Origin: Chara braunii
Taxonomy: Eukaryota > Streptophyta > Charophyceae > Charales > Characeae
NCBI GenBank assembly: GCA_003427395.1
Contig: BFEA01000003.1
Location: 118,905-182,904 of the forward strand
DNA length: 64,000 nucleotides
Direction: 5' to 3'
Shown: positions 53,940 through 64,000 of the stretch, in pieces
Layout of the letters: every line of letters begins with the position of its first letter
How positions within the stretch are numbered: the first letter of the stretch is position 1
The notes under the pieces: model-generated
Seen by the model: the letters and a program-made list of their open reading frames with translations, nothing else
What the model was told of the DNA's origin: nothing
Databases searched by the model: none
Translations under genes and position numbers: made by a program

Positions 53940-54760
53940 TTTTTTGAACTAGAACCAGGTTTGCGAGGCATATGGGGACAATCTTTCAGGAAGTGGTCCC
54001 CCTCGCAACGAAAACAAACCTCACACTGCTTCCTTTTCTGCCATTGCCTTTCCTGGATCCTGAACGCTCTCCTAGGAAGGGTGGAAGGATCCATGACGTT
54101 AACTGGCCAATGGACGTTTCGTGGTAGATTAGCTCTCTGGGCCTGAGGGGAAGAGGCACGTCCCTCCCCTTTCCCCTTCTGATTGGCTGTGAGCCCTTGA
54201 TGCTACTGTTGTCGGTCTTTCCCTTAAAGATGGCAGCAAGGTTCTTAGCGAGGGCAAGAACGGCTGGCTCAACTGCTGATACTGATGTAGTCTCAGATGG
54301 AGGACTGCCACGTTGAGATGCATCAGAGTCAGAACATGCATCCGTAGCCAGTAGAGCACCCTTCTTCCTGCGCTGTCCTCTGGAAGAGGGTCTCCTCCTT
54401 CCTTCAAAAGGTTTTGAACCTTGAGCCAGGACTTTAGGTCTAGGGCCGCTTTGCCAAAGGACCTCCAGTCCTTGTGGCCCTGAGAGTATAGAGCAATGGA
54501 GTAGTCTGGAGGCGCAACACACAGGACATGGGTGAGCTGGTCAGACTCACTCATCTCAAGACCGGGTGTTGCAATCAAGCTCTCAAACCAACTGTAGAGC
54601 TTGGACAGGGAACCCTCAAATCTGTGTGAGCCCAACAATAGTATTTTATTTGCTGCTTTCCGGGCCTGCTCCCTGTCTGCAAACCGGTCCCGCAGAGCCT
54701 GCAACAACCCCTTCACCTTCAGCTGTTGTGCCCATTTGTGCATGGGCAGATTGTGTTTCG
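53940..54760 (-). pseudogene. Gypsy gag, C-terminal half with zinc knuckle
   Basis: It contains the capsid-like retrotransposon-gag segment WAQQLKVKGLLQALRDRFAD and SLSKLYSWFESLIATPG, then basic/Ser-rich linker sequence in a shifted frame. A zinc knuckle CFRCEGDHFLKDC near 53990 has spacing C-X2-C-X3-H-X4-C, one residue shorter than the usual CCHC. At least two frameshifts separate these pieces from the N-terminal half. Confidence 0.75.
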
Positions 54761-55515
54761 TTGCAGAGGAGGTGCATCAGTGCAGTCCTCTCCAGATGAC
54801 CCAGAATGGTCCCTACCTTTGTCACCTCTGGACATACAAAGCTGCCCAGGTACGCTTGCATAGCAGTAACCCAATCTGAAACATCCACCTTGGGGTCTTC
54901 CCCAGAATACATAGGAGGTGGCGTCAGCTTGGGCTGCCGCTGATCAGATGTGCCAGAGGGGGCAGGGGTAGTGGACATATGAGAAGCAGGAGGTGAAGAT
55001 AGCCGATTGTGAGATGATGTAGAAGGCGATGGGGAAGGTTGAGGAGGTTGAGGAGAAGGGACAGGTAGGTGCAAATGCTGCAGAATGTTGTTCACACTCG
55101 CAGTCAGGGACTCGAGGCTTGCTGCCAATTTATCAACCTTACGGTCGATGGCATAACCTTGGGTCTCGAGCGTGAGTATCCACTGGTCCCAATTAGAAAA
55201 GTAGGACCTGTTGATGGTGTCTGTTAACAACACCAACTCAACAGTATCCTTACTGTACTGACTGAAAGTACCACTCGTGACAACCTTTTCAACATCCTTC
55301 CGTAGCTGTCTCCTCCTCTCTTCATTCTTACTAGCTTCCCGAGCTTCCTCCATCTCCTGTTTGAAACGTTGGATCTGGGCCTTTGCCTGGAGGCGAGCTT
55401 TCTCAGCCTCACGGAGCGCGACCTCCAGAGGAGAGAGAGCAACCTGAGGAGGGTTAGTGGAAGCTTCTCCCTTAGTCTTCACTTCATCATCAACCATAAT
55501 GAACCACTCAGTCAC
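54646..55515 (-). pseudogene. Gypsy gag, N-terminal half
   Basis: The frame starts near 55515 and reads a long charged coiled coil (VALREAEKARLQAKAQIQRF and on), a hydrophobic section around SYFSNWDQWILTLETQGYAI, a Pro/Ser-rich linker (about residues 150-200), and then PPMYSGEDPKVDVSDWVTAM, the start of the retrotransposon-gag capsid domain. The correct reading leaves this frame near 54760 for the one described in the C-terminal half. Confidence 0.75.
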
Positions 55516-56838
55516 TGAAATAAATATAGATAGACAAATACAAGGTCAACAGAGATTAAGATTACACACACAACCATTGATGTAATCACTGCCACCTGCT
55601 GAGAAGAGATGTGGTGAAGTAGGCTGAAGAGCGCTCAGCCTCTGTAGGCCGTTGAGGGCTGTTCTGGGTCAGTTTAGGGTAAATCCAGATAAAATCAGCT
55701 TGCGATTTTTCATTCACAGCCTAGAACCCTCATTTGAGTACTATAACCCTAGAATCGTTGTCAGATAATTAGACAGGATGCAACCTTGGACTGTAAGTAG
55801 GAAGGTTAGAATAGCGTAGAGTCGGTAGCAATTAACAGAATCCAGTAATCAACCAAGATGCAGCGAATGACTGATCAAGGTATTTTTAGACTCCTACTAC
55901 TGACACTGGCACTGTAGGACCCTGTATGCCCCGCTATGGGAGAGGCGAAGTACAGATACCACGTAGCTGACTCAAAACACCAATTCCAGTATAGCTTTTA
56001 GACACTGACTCAATATTGAATTGCGATTTCAGGTTGACTGACAGACTGAAATTTTGACGGACAGAACGTAAGATATGACCAACCCTAGCTGCCCCAAGCA
56101 CTGGCTATGGCAGCGCAACATTCAAAATTTCATTATCACTGACATACAGACCCTGAGCTACTCAAGTCATTGGGTGTACTGAATCGCAATACTATAATAC
56201 AGTCAGGGATGCAATTTGAGACAGAGAGAAGGTCAAACAAAGTCTATAGAAGTCAAAGTAGATGGGTAGGGGAAATAACTATGGCTGTCAGGTAGTGTGA
56301 TTTTCAAGTTTCACTGTCTACAGAAATACAATTCCAATTTTCCCTGTCTAATCACAACTATCAGACTCGCTACAGGGATTTGAGTAAGGAACACACTTAC
56401 TTCAAAGCAAAACAGTGGAAGAAAAAGTTGAACTGGCTATGGCTTCCATCTCGCCAGTTTCTTCAATTCACTGTTCCTGGTGCTCCCACGTTCCAAATCT
56501 TTTGAAACTTGGTGATATTGTAGTTCTTGATATGGCGATTAACCTCCACTAATCAGATTCACTGTATCTCGCCCATAATTTGAAACTCGACATACCCCCA
56601 GGTATCTCGCCACCAGCAGAGTCAACGCCTGGGCTAAAAATAGCCCCTCAGTGCCTCCCAGGCCACCGAGCACTGAATCGCCACCAATCTCTTTGTCATA
56701 CGAACCGCCACACACTCCTCACCAACACCCTACTGAGCGCAATACTGAAAATGCGATTTCTCCATGAAACCTGGCGTCAGAAGCTCTCAGGTAATGGCTG
56801 CCTCAGTCCATCATCTCGCCAATGTCTGGGTGCGATCT
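55516..56838 (-). other. Gypsy 5' leader
   Basis: About 1.3 kb between the primer site and gag with no protein-like frame. This is long but within the range seen in plant gypsy elements. Confidence 0.6.
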
Positions 56839-56850
56839 GCTCCGATACCA
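56839..56850 (-). promoter_or_regulatory. Gypsy primer-binding site
   Basis: Sense TGGTATCGGAGC, two bases after the 5' LTR. It differs by one base from TGGTATCAGAGC, the complement of the plant tRNA-iMet 3' end. Confidence 0.85.
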
Positions 56851-56852
56851 GC

Positions 56853-58052
56853 TGTTATGAGCATGATTGTCTGTTGAAATTTTATCAGCACTCACTCACA
56901 GGAACTCCCATACACGCCCATACATGCACAGAAGGAAGGGGAGAGGTAGTGGAGTGTCACACCGCCCAACAAAAGGAACGCAGCGGAAGACTCAAAGAAG
57001 CGAAGTGACAGAATACACAATTTAGTGAATTCTCTCCACAGAATCCCAACAATCATTCATGGAAGACAACCGAGAGATCGAAGCTAGAAATCAATGAAGA
57101 GATGATAATCCAAACACAGTGTTACAACTGTATATTAAACTCAGAGGATTGTCTTCACTGAATAATCTCAGAATCCTGTTGCGCTATCCTCAGAGGGGTA
57201 GTGCCTCAACCCCACCACCCGGAACAGCTAAAGAAAGCACCGAAACCCCAGGTAACACCCAGCGCCACCCTGACATCCAACTCAGTGGCCTGCGCCAAAG
57301 TGAAACAGGCTCCCAGAGCCAATCGCCACTTAGATGATGAAGAAGAAGCTCCGCCCTGACAGTCCCTGATGAAGATTAAGTCCAGACGATGATAGGATGC
57401 AGCTATGGCTGCATCGCCACTGGGACCCTACTCCTGGGGAGGGTCAGCAGTGCACCACGTGTTCCAATGCATCAGACCTCTGATAGCCCAGACCGCTTTG
57501 ACTTCCAAAGAGTTAGAGCGGACAGTGTTGACCCCAGTCTGGTCAGCGCTCCGAAGGTCTGGCTATGTCCGCCGTCTCCCACACTGGAATCAGCAACCAC
57601 GACCTGATACCGTGTGCGCAGCAACTTCCTCACGAAGTGTCAACTATCAAAAGCCCAGGACCGATGTCCCCATCCTATCTATACTCTAGACTAGCCTAGA
57701 CACGACCTAGACGGGACTGACTGACCAACCAGTACCGTTTCTGTTTCGATCTCTAGGGCCTCTCCCTACCCGGCTATAGGCTATAGGACCGCCTATCAGC
57801 GTAGGACCATTGGGCCTGTCTGTCCTAGGGGTAGCCCGGGTCTGCTATTCACAGTTAGGGTAGCTGTAGGAAATTCGAGTTAGTACTGTGCCCATATTTC
57901 CTATATTTACAAATATGTCGCACACGAATTTTCCTTACAGGTAGGTCTCTTGGTTAGCCCTCAGCCAAACAAAATTATGACTCTGTCCCTGCGTATGGTA
58001 CAGCCTTGTTTGAGAGAGGCTACAGGCAACCTGGAACCAGCAAGTCATTGCA
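56853..58052 (-). repeat. 5' LTR of the gypsy element
   Basis: Direct repeat of 49042-50250; same TG...CA termini. Confidence 0.9.
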
Positions 58053-58429
58053 CATTTGGGTATGTTGGTGGGGTGTTTAGGTGGGTCCTACCAGAATGCT
58101 GAAATTATGTACATACCCTGGCAAACTGTGTGCATACCCAATTTTGCATGCCCGGTTTGTGGGCATGAGCCTAATTTTGTGCCCCCCAACCAAGGGCCTG
58201 TGGGAATGGATACACACATAATTTGGGGCATGGGAAAAGCAGTGTATCACGCTAAGTCGGACAGGGTCGGCGTATAGATGGGAATTGGGCACCGGGGCTG
58301 GGTAATTCCCATTTTAAATGGGGTGCAGATGCAATTTACCGAAAGGATTAGGATTTTTGAAGCTGTAGCAGCAATTCAGCCTCTTACAGCAGCATGTAGA
58401 CCTGAAGCTGATGGCGAAGGAAAATATTG

Positions 58430-58945
58430 CACACCCCAACCGTCAGCAGCCCTCGACTGGTCGGCTGCCGACCCGCCGACCGGTTGGCTGGTCAGCACCT
58501 ACCGGTCGGAGGTCGTCGACACCTTGCAAAAAAAAAAAAAAAAAAAGGTTTTTTTTGGGGGCTCATAACCCCTAATAACACCACCAACACCTCCATATGG
58601 GCCCCCAATACCCCCATACATCCCCCCACCACCCCAAACACGGCCCCCAACACCCTCAGTACCCCACCCAATACCCTCTATACCACCCCTATACCCCCGT
58701 GTACCTCCCCTATACTCCCAACCCCAACCCCCCGATACCCCCCCCTCCCCCCATGCCCAAAAGTTTCTCTGCGGATTTGGGGTGTACTCTGCAAGCGCAG
58801 TACAGCCCCCAACTCAGATTTGAAAAAAAATCAGTGGATGGTTGTTTTCTGACTGGTCGGCAGACTGACGACCGGTTGGCCCTACTGGTCGGCTGCTATA
58901 CAGTCGGCGGTCGGGGTTGGTGGTTGGCAGGCATGCAACCCTGCT
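58430..58945. repeat. GC-rich inverted-repeat element with C-rich core
   Basis: The left part (CCCCAACCGTCAGCAGCC ... GACTGGTCGGCTGCCGAC ... CGACCGGTTGGCTGGTC) and the right part (GACTGGTCGGCAGACTGACG ... CTGGTCGGCTGCTATACAGT ... GGTCGGGGTTGG) share CTGGTCGGCTGC, CGACCGGTTGG and inverted CCCCAACC. The core 58590-58760 is a long C-rich strand. A poly-A of about 18 lies at 58528-58546. It may be a small transposon; the ends are not fixed. Confidence 0.5.
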
Positions 58946-59238
58946 TTGGACCAACAGTGCTAACCCTCGCCTTCTGAAACTGTGGCCTTGCAAATGATGC
59001 TGCAGTTTGGACCATTAGCAGTCTGTATGGACCCATAGCCATCTGGTGGCCTCCTCACAAAGATGACTATGGTGCAGACCACGGATCGTAGGATCCCAAT
59101 GGCAATGGTCGAGTGTTGCACTACCGTCTCATTTAGGAGGCCTCCAGCTTGGGATCTCTGGGTTTGGTTAAAACTTTTAGTTCTACCAATGCTCAGGTTC
59201 GACCCACCATTGCATCCATAAGAAGCAGCAGCCAGGCC

Positions 59239-59342
59239 TTTTGTGGCCAGAAATTTATGGGGGTTAACCAGCCACCATGGAAGGCAGTGATTTTGTGGCC
59301 AGAAATTTATGGGGGTTAACCGCCCGCCATGGAAGGCAGTGG
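59239..59342 (+). repeat. 52-bp tandem duplication
   Basis: TTTTGTGGCCAGAAATTTAT begins at 59239 and 59291. Confidence 0.9.
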
Positions 59343-60459
59343 TAACTGCAGCCACTGTGTATACCGTCAGGTACTTAGGCGTGGTGGGTGGTTTAGACCG
59401 TCAGCATATCCAAGTCTCTTGGCCAAAACGGATGTGTAGCTAATTGTGGGATTCTGGGATTGTATGAAGCAGACATGGCACTTGGACAGATTTGGAAAGA
59501 CACATGGGATGTGGGGTGATGAATCTGGCTATGATTGATAGAATCTAATTGTGATTCGCAGAGGTACATCTATGTGTGTGAGTTGAACTTTCATGACTGA
59601 ATTTGGACCATGTGGCCATGCTTCTGGTCAGAAATATCCAGTGAATGTGTGAGTGCTGGGGGTCTCCCAAGCCTAATCTGAATGAAACACAAAAGAAGGG
59701 AAGGGATGTAGCGGAAATGGCCAGGTACACTTGAAGTTGTTGAAATGCAGACCTGAGTTCAAATCCAGATGGAACTAGATGAACGAAATTCCTGAATTGC
59801 CTAGGGCCAGTCAATTTCACGATGATATCTCAACACTGTCACCCTAAGTAATGAAGTAGCAGGTGGGCCCACATGTAGTGTTCCGCGGTGGAAATCTGTG
59901 GTGCGAGAGGAGATGGGAGGGCTGTTTGGATGGGGATGGACATGGTGGGAACTCCGGCCAGCCTTTTTCACTCATTCTGCACGTGCACTTCTTGTCTTCT
60001 TGTGGCTTGTCCATAATCACATGTTTGAGGATAACTGAGACAAAGACACACATTGAGAGAAATAGAACAATAAAATACTCCCACTAAGAAACAGGTGAAG
60101 TAATCTGGGCAGAGTTCATGCTATATATTTATTTTTGGTTTTACAGAGCGAGTATGCTCTTTTGGCTTCTGTTGATTGTTTCTCAATCTGTTCAGTGGCA
60201 CTTGCCAGAGGGCCAGAGGTCCGCAACAAGTCACCCTCTTTCTCGCTCCCACCTCTTTCCTTCTGTTGATAACCCCTTGTCTTATTTCTGTCTTACACGT
60301 GCAGACCTAATTTTTGGGCTGAAGCAGTGTGGGTTCAAAAAAGACTCGACCATGTTGTATACTTTCTTCTGGCCCCTACCAATTCCTAGTATGCCTTGTG
60401 TATCAGTTATGATGAAATAATGTAGCAGTTAAATGATACACAGGTGTATCATCCCCCCT

Positions 60460-60607
60460 CTGGTGGGTGACAAGTTTGTCAATAAGAGAGGCTCTTGGTG
60501 GCTTGTCAAGGGCGACTTCTGCTTCCCCACCCCCTGGTGGGTGACAAGTTTGTCATTAAGAGAGGCTCTTGGTGGCTTGGCAAGGGCGACTTCTGCTTTC
60601 GGTTTAC
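60460..60607 (+). repeat. 74-bp tandem duplication next to a CCCTCC-rich tract
   Basis: CTGGTGGGTGACAAGTTTGT begins at 60460 and 60534. A C-rich, almost purine-free stretch follows at 60608-60695. Confidence 0.9.
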
Positions 60608-60964
60608 CGTCCCCTCCCTCCCTCCCCTCCACCGTCCCTGCCCCCCCCGCCCCCTCCGCCCCCTCCGCCCCACCCGCCCCCCTCTCCCCTCTCTCACTAT
60701 GAGTTTGAGCCTCACTGTGCAATCAGACTCACTTTCTTTCCACTTCGCACACATGCAAACAGATGGAGACTCAAACTGGCGCAGGGAGCCCACTGAAAGC
60801 TTAGAGATATGGAAATCAAGAACACAGTTCAGATGCAAGTTCTCTTCAACAGGCTATGGCGCATCAGCACCTGAACATCCCAACCTTCGTCACTGTGTCC
60901 AACCCCACTGTTCACATGCGCTCACTCTGGATCACCCTGAATACCACCACACACATACACGATG

Positions 60965-61690
60965 TCTAACTTCCTCCTACAGCGGCTATGGCCGCACTAC
61001 CACTACTGACTATGGCTACTATCTCCCTTCAGCCCACTTCGTCTTCGGGCAACCTGCAGACCACCCTCGCACAAGACGCTGTAGCAGCGCTTCCGCATGG
61101 CTTACGCAGCGAATGAATGAATGGCTGGGCACTGCCTCTTGATTTATACTTCTGTAACTCGTTGGTCTGCCCCTTTCCCAGTCCCTTGGTGCACACAGTC
61201 CCTCTTGGTACTTGCTGGACTGGACTGGGACGGACTGGGCCGGTACCGCTGACTGCATGGGTTTGCACTGCCAACTCGATGCATTCGCACTGCCGACGTA
61301 ACGCAGTTGGGCTCACCACTTGCCCACTTGCCTCTGTCTAAACGTGAGACAAACTTCGAAAGGCTGCTTCCAGAACTTCCGGAAGTCTGTGGGCTTGGCC
61401 TTTTGGGTACTGTAGCAGCTACGACCTTGACCTTTCAGGACTGTAGCAGCTATGACCTTCACCTTTCAGAATGCCTATAGCTACGACCTCTACAAAGCTG
61501 TGACCCCTACTCGACAGACCTACAGATCGAATCCCTACATCTACACAGTCCTGCGACAGACAAACAACAGCTAATGAAACACAGGTTACGGGTTCAAACA
61601 CTCGGGGCTCAACTCGATACTGTACATGGGTAAGGTAAGGTCTGGGGATCGAACCCTGGAATCTGCATCTGCCCCTGCAAGGGACTGCTT
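60965..61690 (+). repeat. Dispersed repeat family, copy 2
   Basis: Same orientation and landmark order as 47740-48290 (see there). The pair brackets the gypsy insertion about 13 kb apart but is clearly diverged. The 3' part contains GGGATCGAACCC, which on the minus strand resembles a Pol III B box. Confidence 0.65.
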
Positions 61691-62455
61691 CACAACTGTT
61701 GGATACGTAAGTAAGACGAAATCAATCCTGAGCAGGATGTTAATCTAGCAAACCAATTAGAATTGCTGGTGAGGGTGTGTTAGCAGCTGACTTTTTGTTT
61801 CCCTGCCTCTCCTTCTTCCACCCTTCCTCTCTCTTCCTTTACATGTCTGCTTAGTTTTGAATACTGTCTTGGCGGCAGATCGGTTCCATGCCTGCAGTAG
61901 TGAGCCCTGAATTGGTGCTGCCACTTGCACATCGATTGCAGGGAAGTGTTGGGACTGTCCTTCAATGTCAAGTGAAACACTGTGGAGCGGGATAGTGGGA
62001 AGGTCTTTGGAAGGGAAAGGCACCAGAGAGAAATTCTGCTGGCAGAAAATTGTCTATCAAGGCGGTAGACTTTGCCGACAGCTTAGATTATGTCTTTTGT
62101 GTTTGTATTGGGGCTTAGTGCAGTGAAGGGTGGTGGAGTGGCTCACATGATTGGAAAGACAGGTCAAATAATTGATCTTTGCTGCCCCCTCCTCTTTTCT
62201 TCCCTTTTCATTCCTTCTTTTGCCCCTGGATGTCTGTGGCTGCAACCGTGACTGGAGACAGCTCTGCGACCCTCACACTGTCACACGACTCTTGACACGA
62301 AGTCAAAGAAAAGAAACGAAAAAGATGAAAACGAACAAATGAAGAAAAGATGAATGGGCTGTTTGCTATTGTTGCTTAAGCAGAAATCTCAGACTGATTC
62401 TATGTGTGTCACTGCAAATCAGTCTTTGATTTGATTTTGTGATTACATTCCCAAC

Positions 62456-62471
62456 AGAAGCTAATGGACAT
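62456..62471. repeat. Left target-site duplication of the SINE
   Basis: AGAAGCTAATGGACAT matches AGAAGCTACTGGACAT at 63019-63034 in 15 of 16 bases. Confidence 0.85.
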
Positions 62472-63018
62472 GGCCAAGCGGCCTAGCTCAGTTGGTTGAG
62501 CATGTAAGTGATGTACAGGAGGTCGTGGGTTTGATTCCCCACAGCATCCATTCGATTCCCCACAACCTCCTGAATGGCTAACTTCGGGTTCACCGGCTGA
62601 GAAAGTAGGCTTGTCCCTCCTTGCTGGTTGTGGAAGTTGAGTCGTTCTTGCCAGCCCGTGCCATGCGTTAGGAGCTTGGGTGCTGCTCCCCGCACAGAGC
62701 AGAGCTAGGCAGTTGTAGACCCACAACCATAGGATAGCTTAGGCCTGGTTAGTAAATTTAAGGCTGGTCCTCTTTCGTAGCCTTAGACCCTAGCCTTAGA
62801 CTCTAGTCTTAGACCCCAGATCTCCTGGGTGTGTGGATGGGCTCTTGTTTGTCCAGGGTAGGTAAGGCGAGGTAATAATATGGCCGGTCCCTTGCTTGTA
62901 GGTAGTGCGAGGCACAATACCGAGAGAAGGTGAGGGCATAGTAAAAAATGCAGCTGTCCCCCATATGAGGAGAAGACAAGCCTGCCAAAAAAAAAAAAAA
63001 AAAAAAAAAAGAACAAGA
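62472..63018 (+). mobile_element. tRNA-derived SINE
   Basis: The head resembles a tRNA: TAGCTCAGTTGG (A box) within a D-arm GCTC...GAGC, and GGGTTTGATTCCC (B box) within a perfect T-arm GTGGG-TTTGATT-CCCAC; a Pol III promoter is therefore internal. The acceptor stem does not pair, and the anticodon loop lacks U33, so it is not a tRNA gene. A body of about 430 bp follows and ends in a poly-A of about 24 (62987-63010) plus GAACAAG. The 16-bp target duplications on both sides prove retroposition, presumably by L1-type machinery. Confidence 0.8.
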
Positions 63019-63215
63019 AGAAGCTACTGGACATATTTCTTTGCATTGTCCTTTTTGGAACTTGTGGCTTTTGTTTTGGGAATTGCTAGTGCTGTGCAAT
63101 GCTGGTGCCGTGAGGGCTGTGAACACGAGTGCACTTTCTATATGGAGCCCTCTCTTGTCACGGAAAATGTGATTATGGCGGTTGCTGAAGTTCATGTTGT
63201 CTTTCCTTTTTACAG

Positions 63216-63307
63216 AAGCGTGATGAGGAAAACTTTGTTCAGATGTTGCACATGATCTCGGAGGTGCATGGACTTTTCTTTTCGTACTCAGCAGACATCA
63301 CAATCAG
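63216..63307 (+). CDS. SAC: SAC1-family phosphoinositide phosphatase, exon 4
   Basis: A 92-base exon, 30 codons plus two bases (phase 2), after the strong acceptor CTTTTTACAG. It reads KRDEENFVQMLHMISEVHGL and FFSYSADITI. The pattern with (G)-(L/F)-(Y/F)-F-S-x-x-x-(D/N)-(I/L)-T is the conserved SAC-domain segment that follows directly after exon 3 in the family. Donor GTTTGT. The remainder of the SAC domain, including the CX5R catalytic motif and the C-terminal anchors, is outside the window. Confidence 0.87.
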
Positions 63308-64000
63308 GTTTGTATCAACTAGCCAATCAGGTGTTGTTGCACAGCAATACTCTTTTCCTATGTGCTTTTTCCTGTGGTATCCCCTAGTTGTTCACCACCT
63401 CTTCCTTTACTGTGTTACTGCCACAATCCTGTTGCGAGCTTCAATCTCCCCCTATGAAACGACTGATTTGGGTTTAGAAAGCTCTTATCCTGCAGAACTG
63501 GATGAGTTGTACAGTTTAACATCCCCCTCCCTCCTTTCTCCCCAATCCCCCCAGCACCTGTAATGGGCCTGGATGAAGGGTTGGGCACCAGTGATGGGGC
63601 ACAATCGGCATCGAGGCTCAACGTAGTTTCACTCTCAGAAGCAGCATTTTTATTTTACTGTTTTCCAATCTATGGCTTGTGACTTCAAACCACCACTTTT
63701 GGGAACCTTAGTTGTGTTGTAAATCGGTGGTTCTGTGTGAAACAAAATCAGCACAATAAAAGTATGTAAGAAAAACCTGAGTGAGGACGCTGCCCGGCCG
63801 GTTGGGTCCGGGTAAACTGGGCGGGCTGAAAAACCGCCCATGTTACGGACTTCGCCAGGGCTCGATCCCTGATCTATCTTTTGCTGTTTCGGCTGCGTCC
63901 CGTTTTCGGCCTGGCACCCTTTTTCCAAACCCCTCCTTTGGTACCGTAGGATTTTGGACAACTGGCGCCATGCTGCAATTCGGGCGCCACTTTCAAATAC
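63308..64000 (+). other. SAC intron 4, start
   Basis: It begins with donor GTTTGTATC. No further exon is visible to the window end. The stretch 63780-63900 has GC-rich sequence with CCGGCCGG and GGGCTCGATCCCTG (B-box-like), possibly another repeat. Confidence 0.6.

Larger units (their letters stand above)
49042..58052 (-). mobile_element. Complete Ty3/gypsy LTR retrotransposon (chromovirus-like), inactive
   Basis: Two direct repeats, 49042-50250 (1209 bp) and 56853-58052 (1200 bp), have TG...CA ends (sense TGCAATGA...TCATAACA). A short duplication CATT borders the element (49038-49041 and 58053-58056). In sense orientation the order is 5' LTR, tRNA-iMet-type primer site, leader, gag with zinc knuckle, protease, reverse transcriptase, RNase H, integrase, chromodomain-like tail, purine tract, 3' LTR; the pol order RT-RH-IN defines Ty3/gypsy. 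The first about 290 bp of the two LTRs agree at roughly nine of ten bases by eye, so the insertion is not recent. Confidence 0.9.
30753..63215 (+). other. SAC intron 3 (32463 bp)
   Basis: Donor GTATTG after exon 3, acceptor CTTTCCTTTTTACAG before exon 4 with a good pyrimidine tract. It is phase 0 on both sides, and no SAC codons are missing between exons 3 and 4. The intron contains at least two LTR elements, one SINE, a U6 retropseudogene, a three-ORF element and many tandem repeats. Stretches where I see nothing recognisable: 30753-31150, 32245-33225, 44870-47400, 48295-49041, 58053-58425, 58950-59235, 59345-60455 and 61695-62455. Confidence 0.85.

Noticed and set aside
61640-61690. A tRNA 3' half on the minus strand (GGGTTCGATCCCC)
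   Set aside because: Only a B-box-like segment; no matching D or anticodon arm; it lies in a dispersed repeat.
63243-63563. Extending SAC exon 4 in its frame past 63307
   Set aside because: The conserved match stops exactly at the GT donor; beyond it the frame soon loses SAC similarity.

Overview
The window looks like nuclear DNA of a streptophyte (a plant or a charophyte alga such as Chara) with a large, repeat-filled genome. This rests on four observations: plant-type L1 LINEs, Ty3/gypsy elements primed by initiator-Met tRNA, spliceosomal introns tens of kilobases long, and a plant-like SAC phosphatase. The species cannot be proved from the sequence. There are no bacterial-style operons, and nearly all of the longer open frames belong to mobile elements or to low-complexity sequence.

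Layout. Positions 1-6145 hold one copy of an unclassified element with three small ORFs, a TATA box and a poly(A) signal. Positions 6672-6968 are a MITE-like inverted-repeat element. A degenerate minus-strand L1 LINE (7016-11596 plus 22103-22197) is split by a 10.5-kb block that carries a full, decayed plus-strand L1 LINE (ORF1 with a CCHC knuckle; ORF2 with endonuclease, reverse transcriptase and terminal zinc finger). The block is bordered by a perfect 15-bp target-site duplication. A nest of MITEs follows (22198-22575).

The one host gene begins at 23300. It is the 5' part of a SAC1-family phosphoinositide phosphatase (plant SAC6/7/8 type), plus strand. Four exons (23300-23444, 29100-29198, 30625-30752, 63216-63307) join in frame across introns of 5.7, 1.4 and 32.5 kb. 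The catalytic half lies beyond the right edge. Intron 1 holds minisatellites, MITEs and a Leu(GAG) tRNA-like relic. Intron 2 is pyrimidine-rich.

Intron 3 (30753-63215) is a graveyard of insertions: a tandem array around a 170-N assembly gap; a truncated gag-pro LTR element (about 33.2-38.3 kb) carrying a U6 snRNA retropseudogene with its own target-site duplication; a second, inverted copy of the unclassified three-ORF element (38.34-44.03 kb); a 150-bp near-perfect palindrome; a complete but dead Ty3/gypsy chromovirus-like element with two 1.2-kb LTRs (49042-58052); a dispersed repeat family on both sides of it; and a tRNA-headed SINE with target-site duplications, ending about 180 bp before exon 4.

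The best candidate for something undescribed is the three-ORF element. Its two copies are diverged, yet they keep the same order of ORFs, TATA box and poly(A) signal. ORF C differs mostly at third codon positions, and none of its products resembles a transposase, reverse transcriptase or gag that I know.
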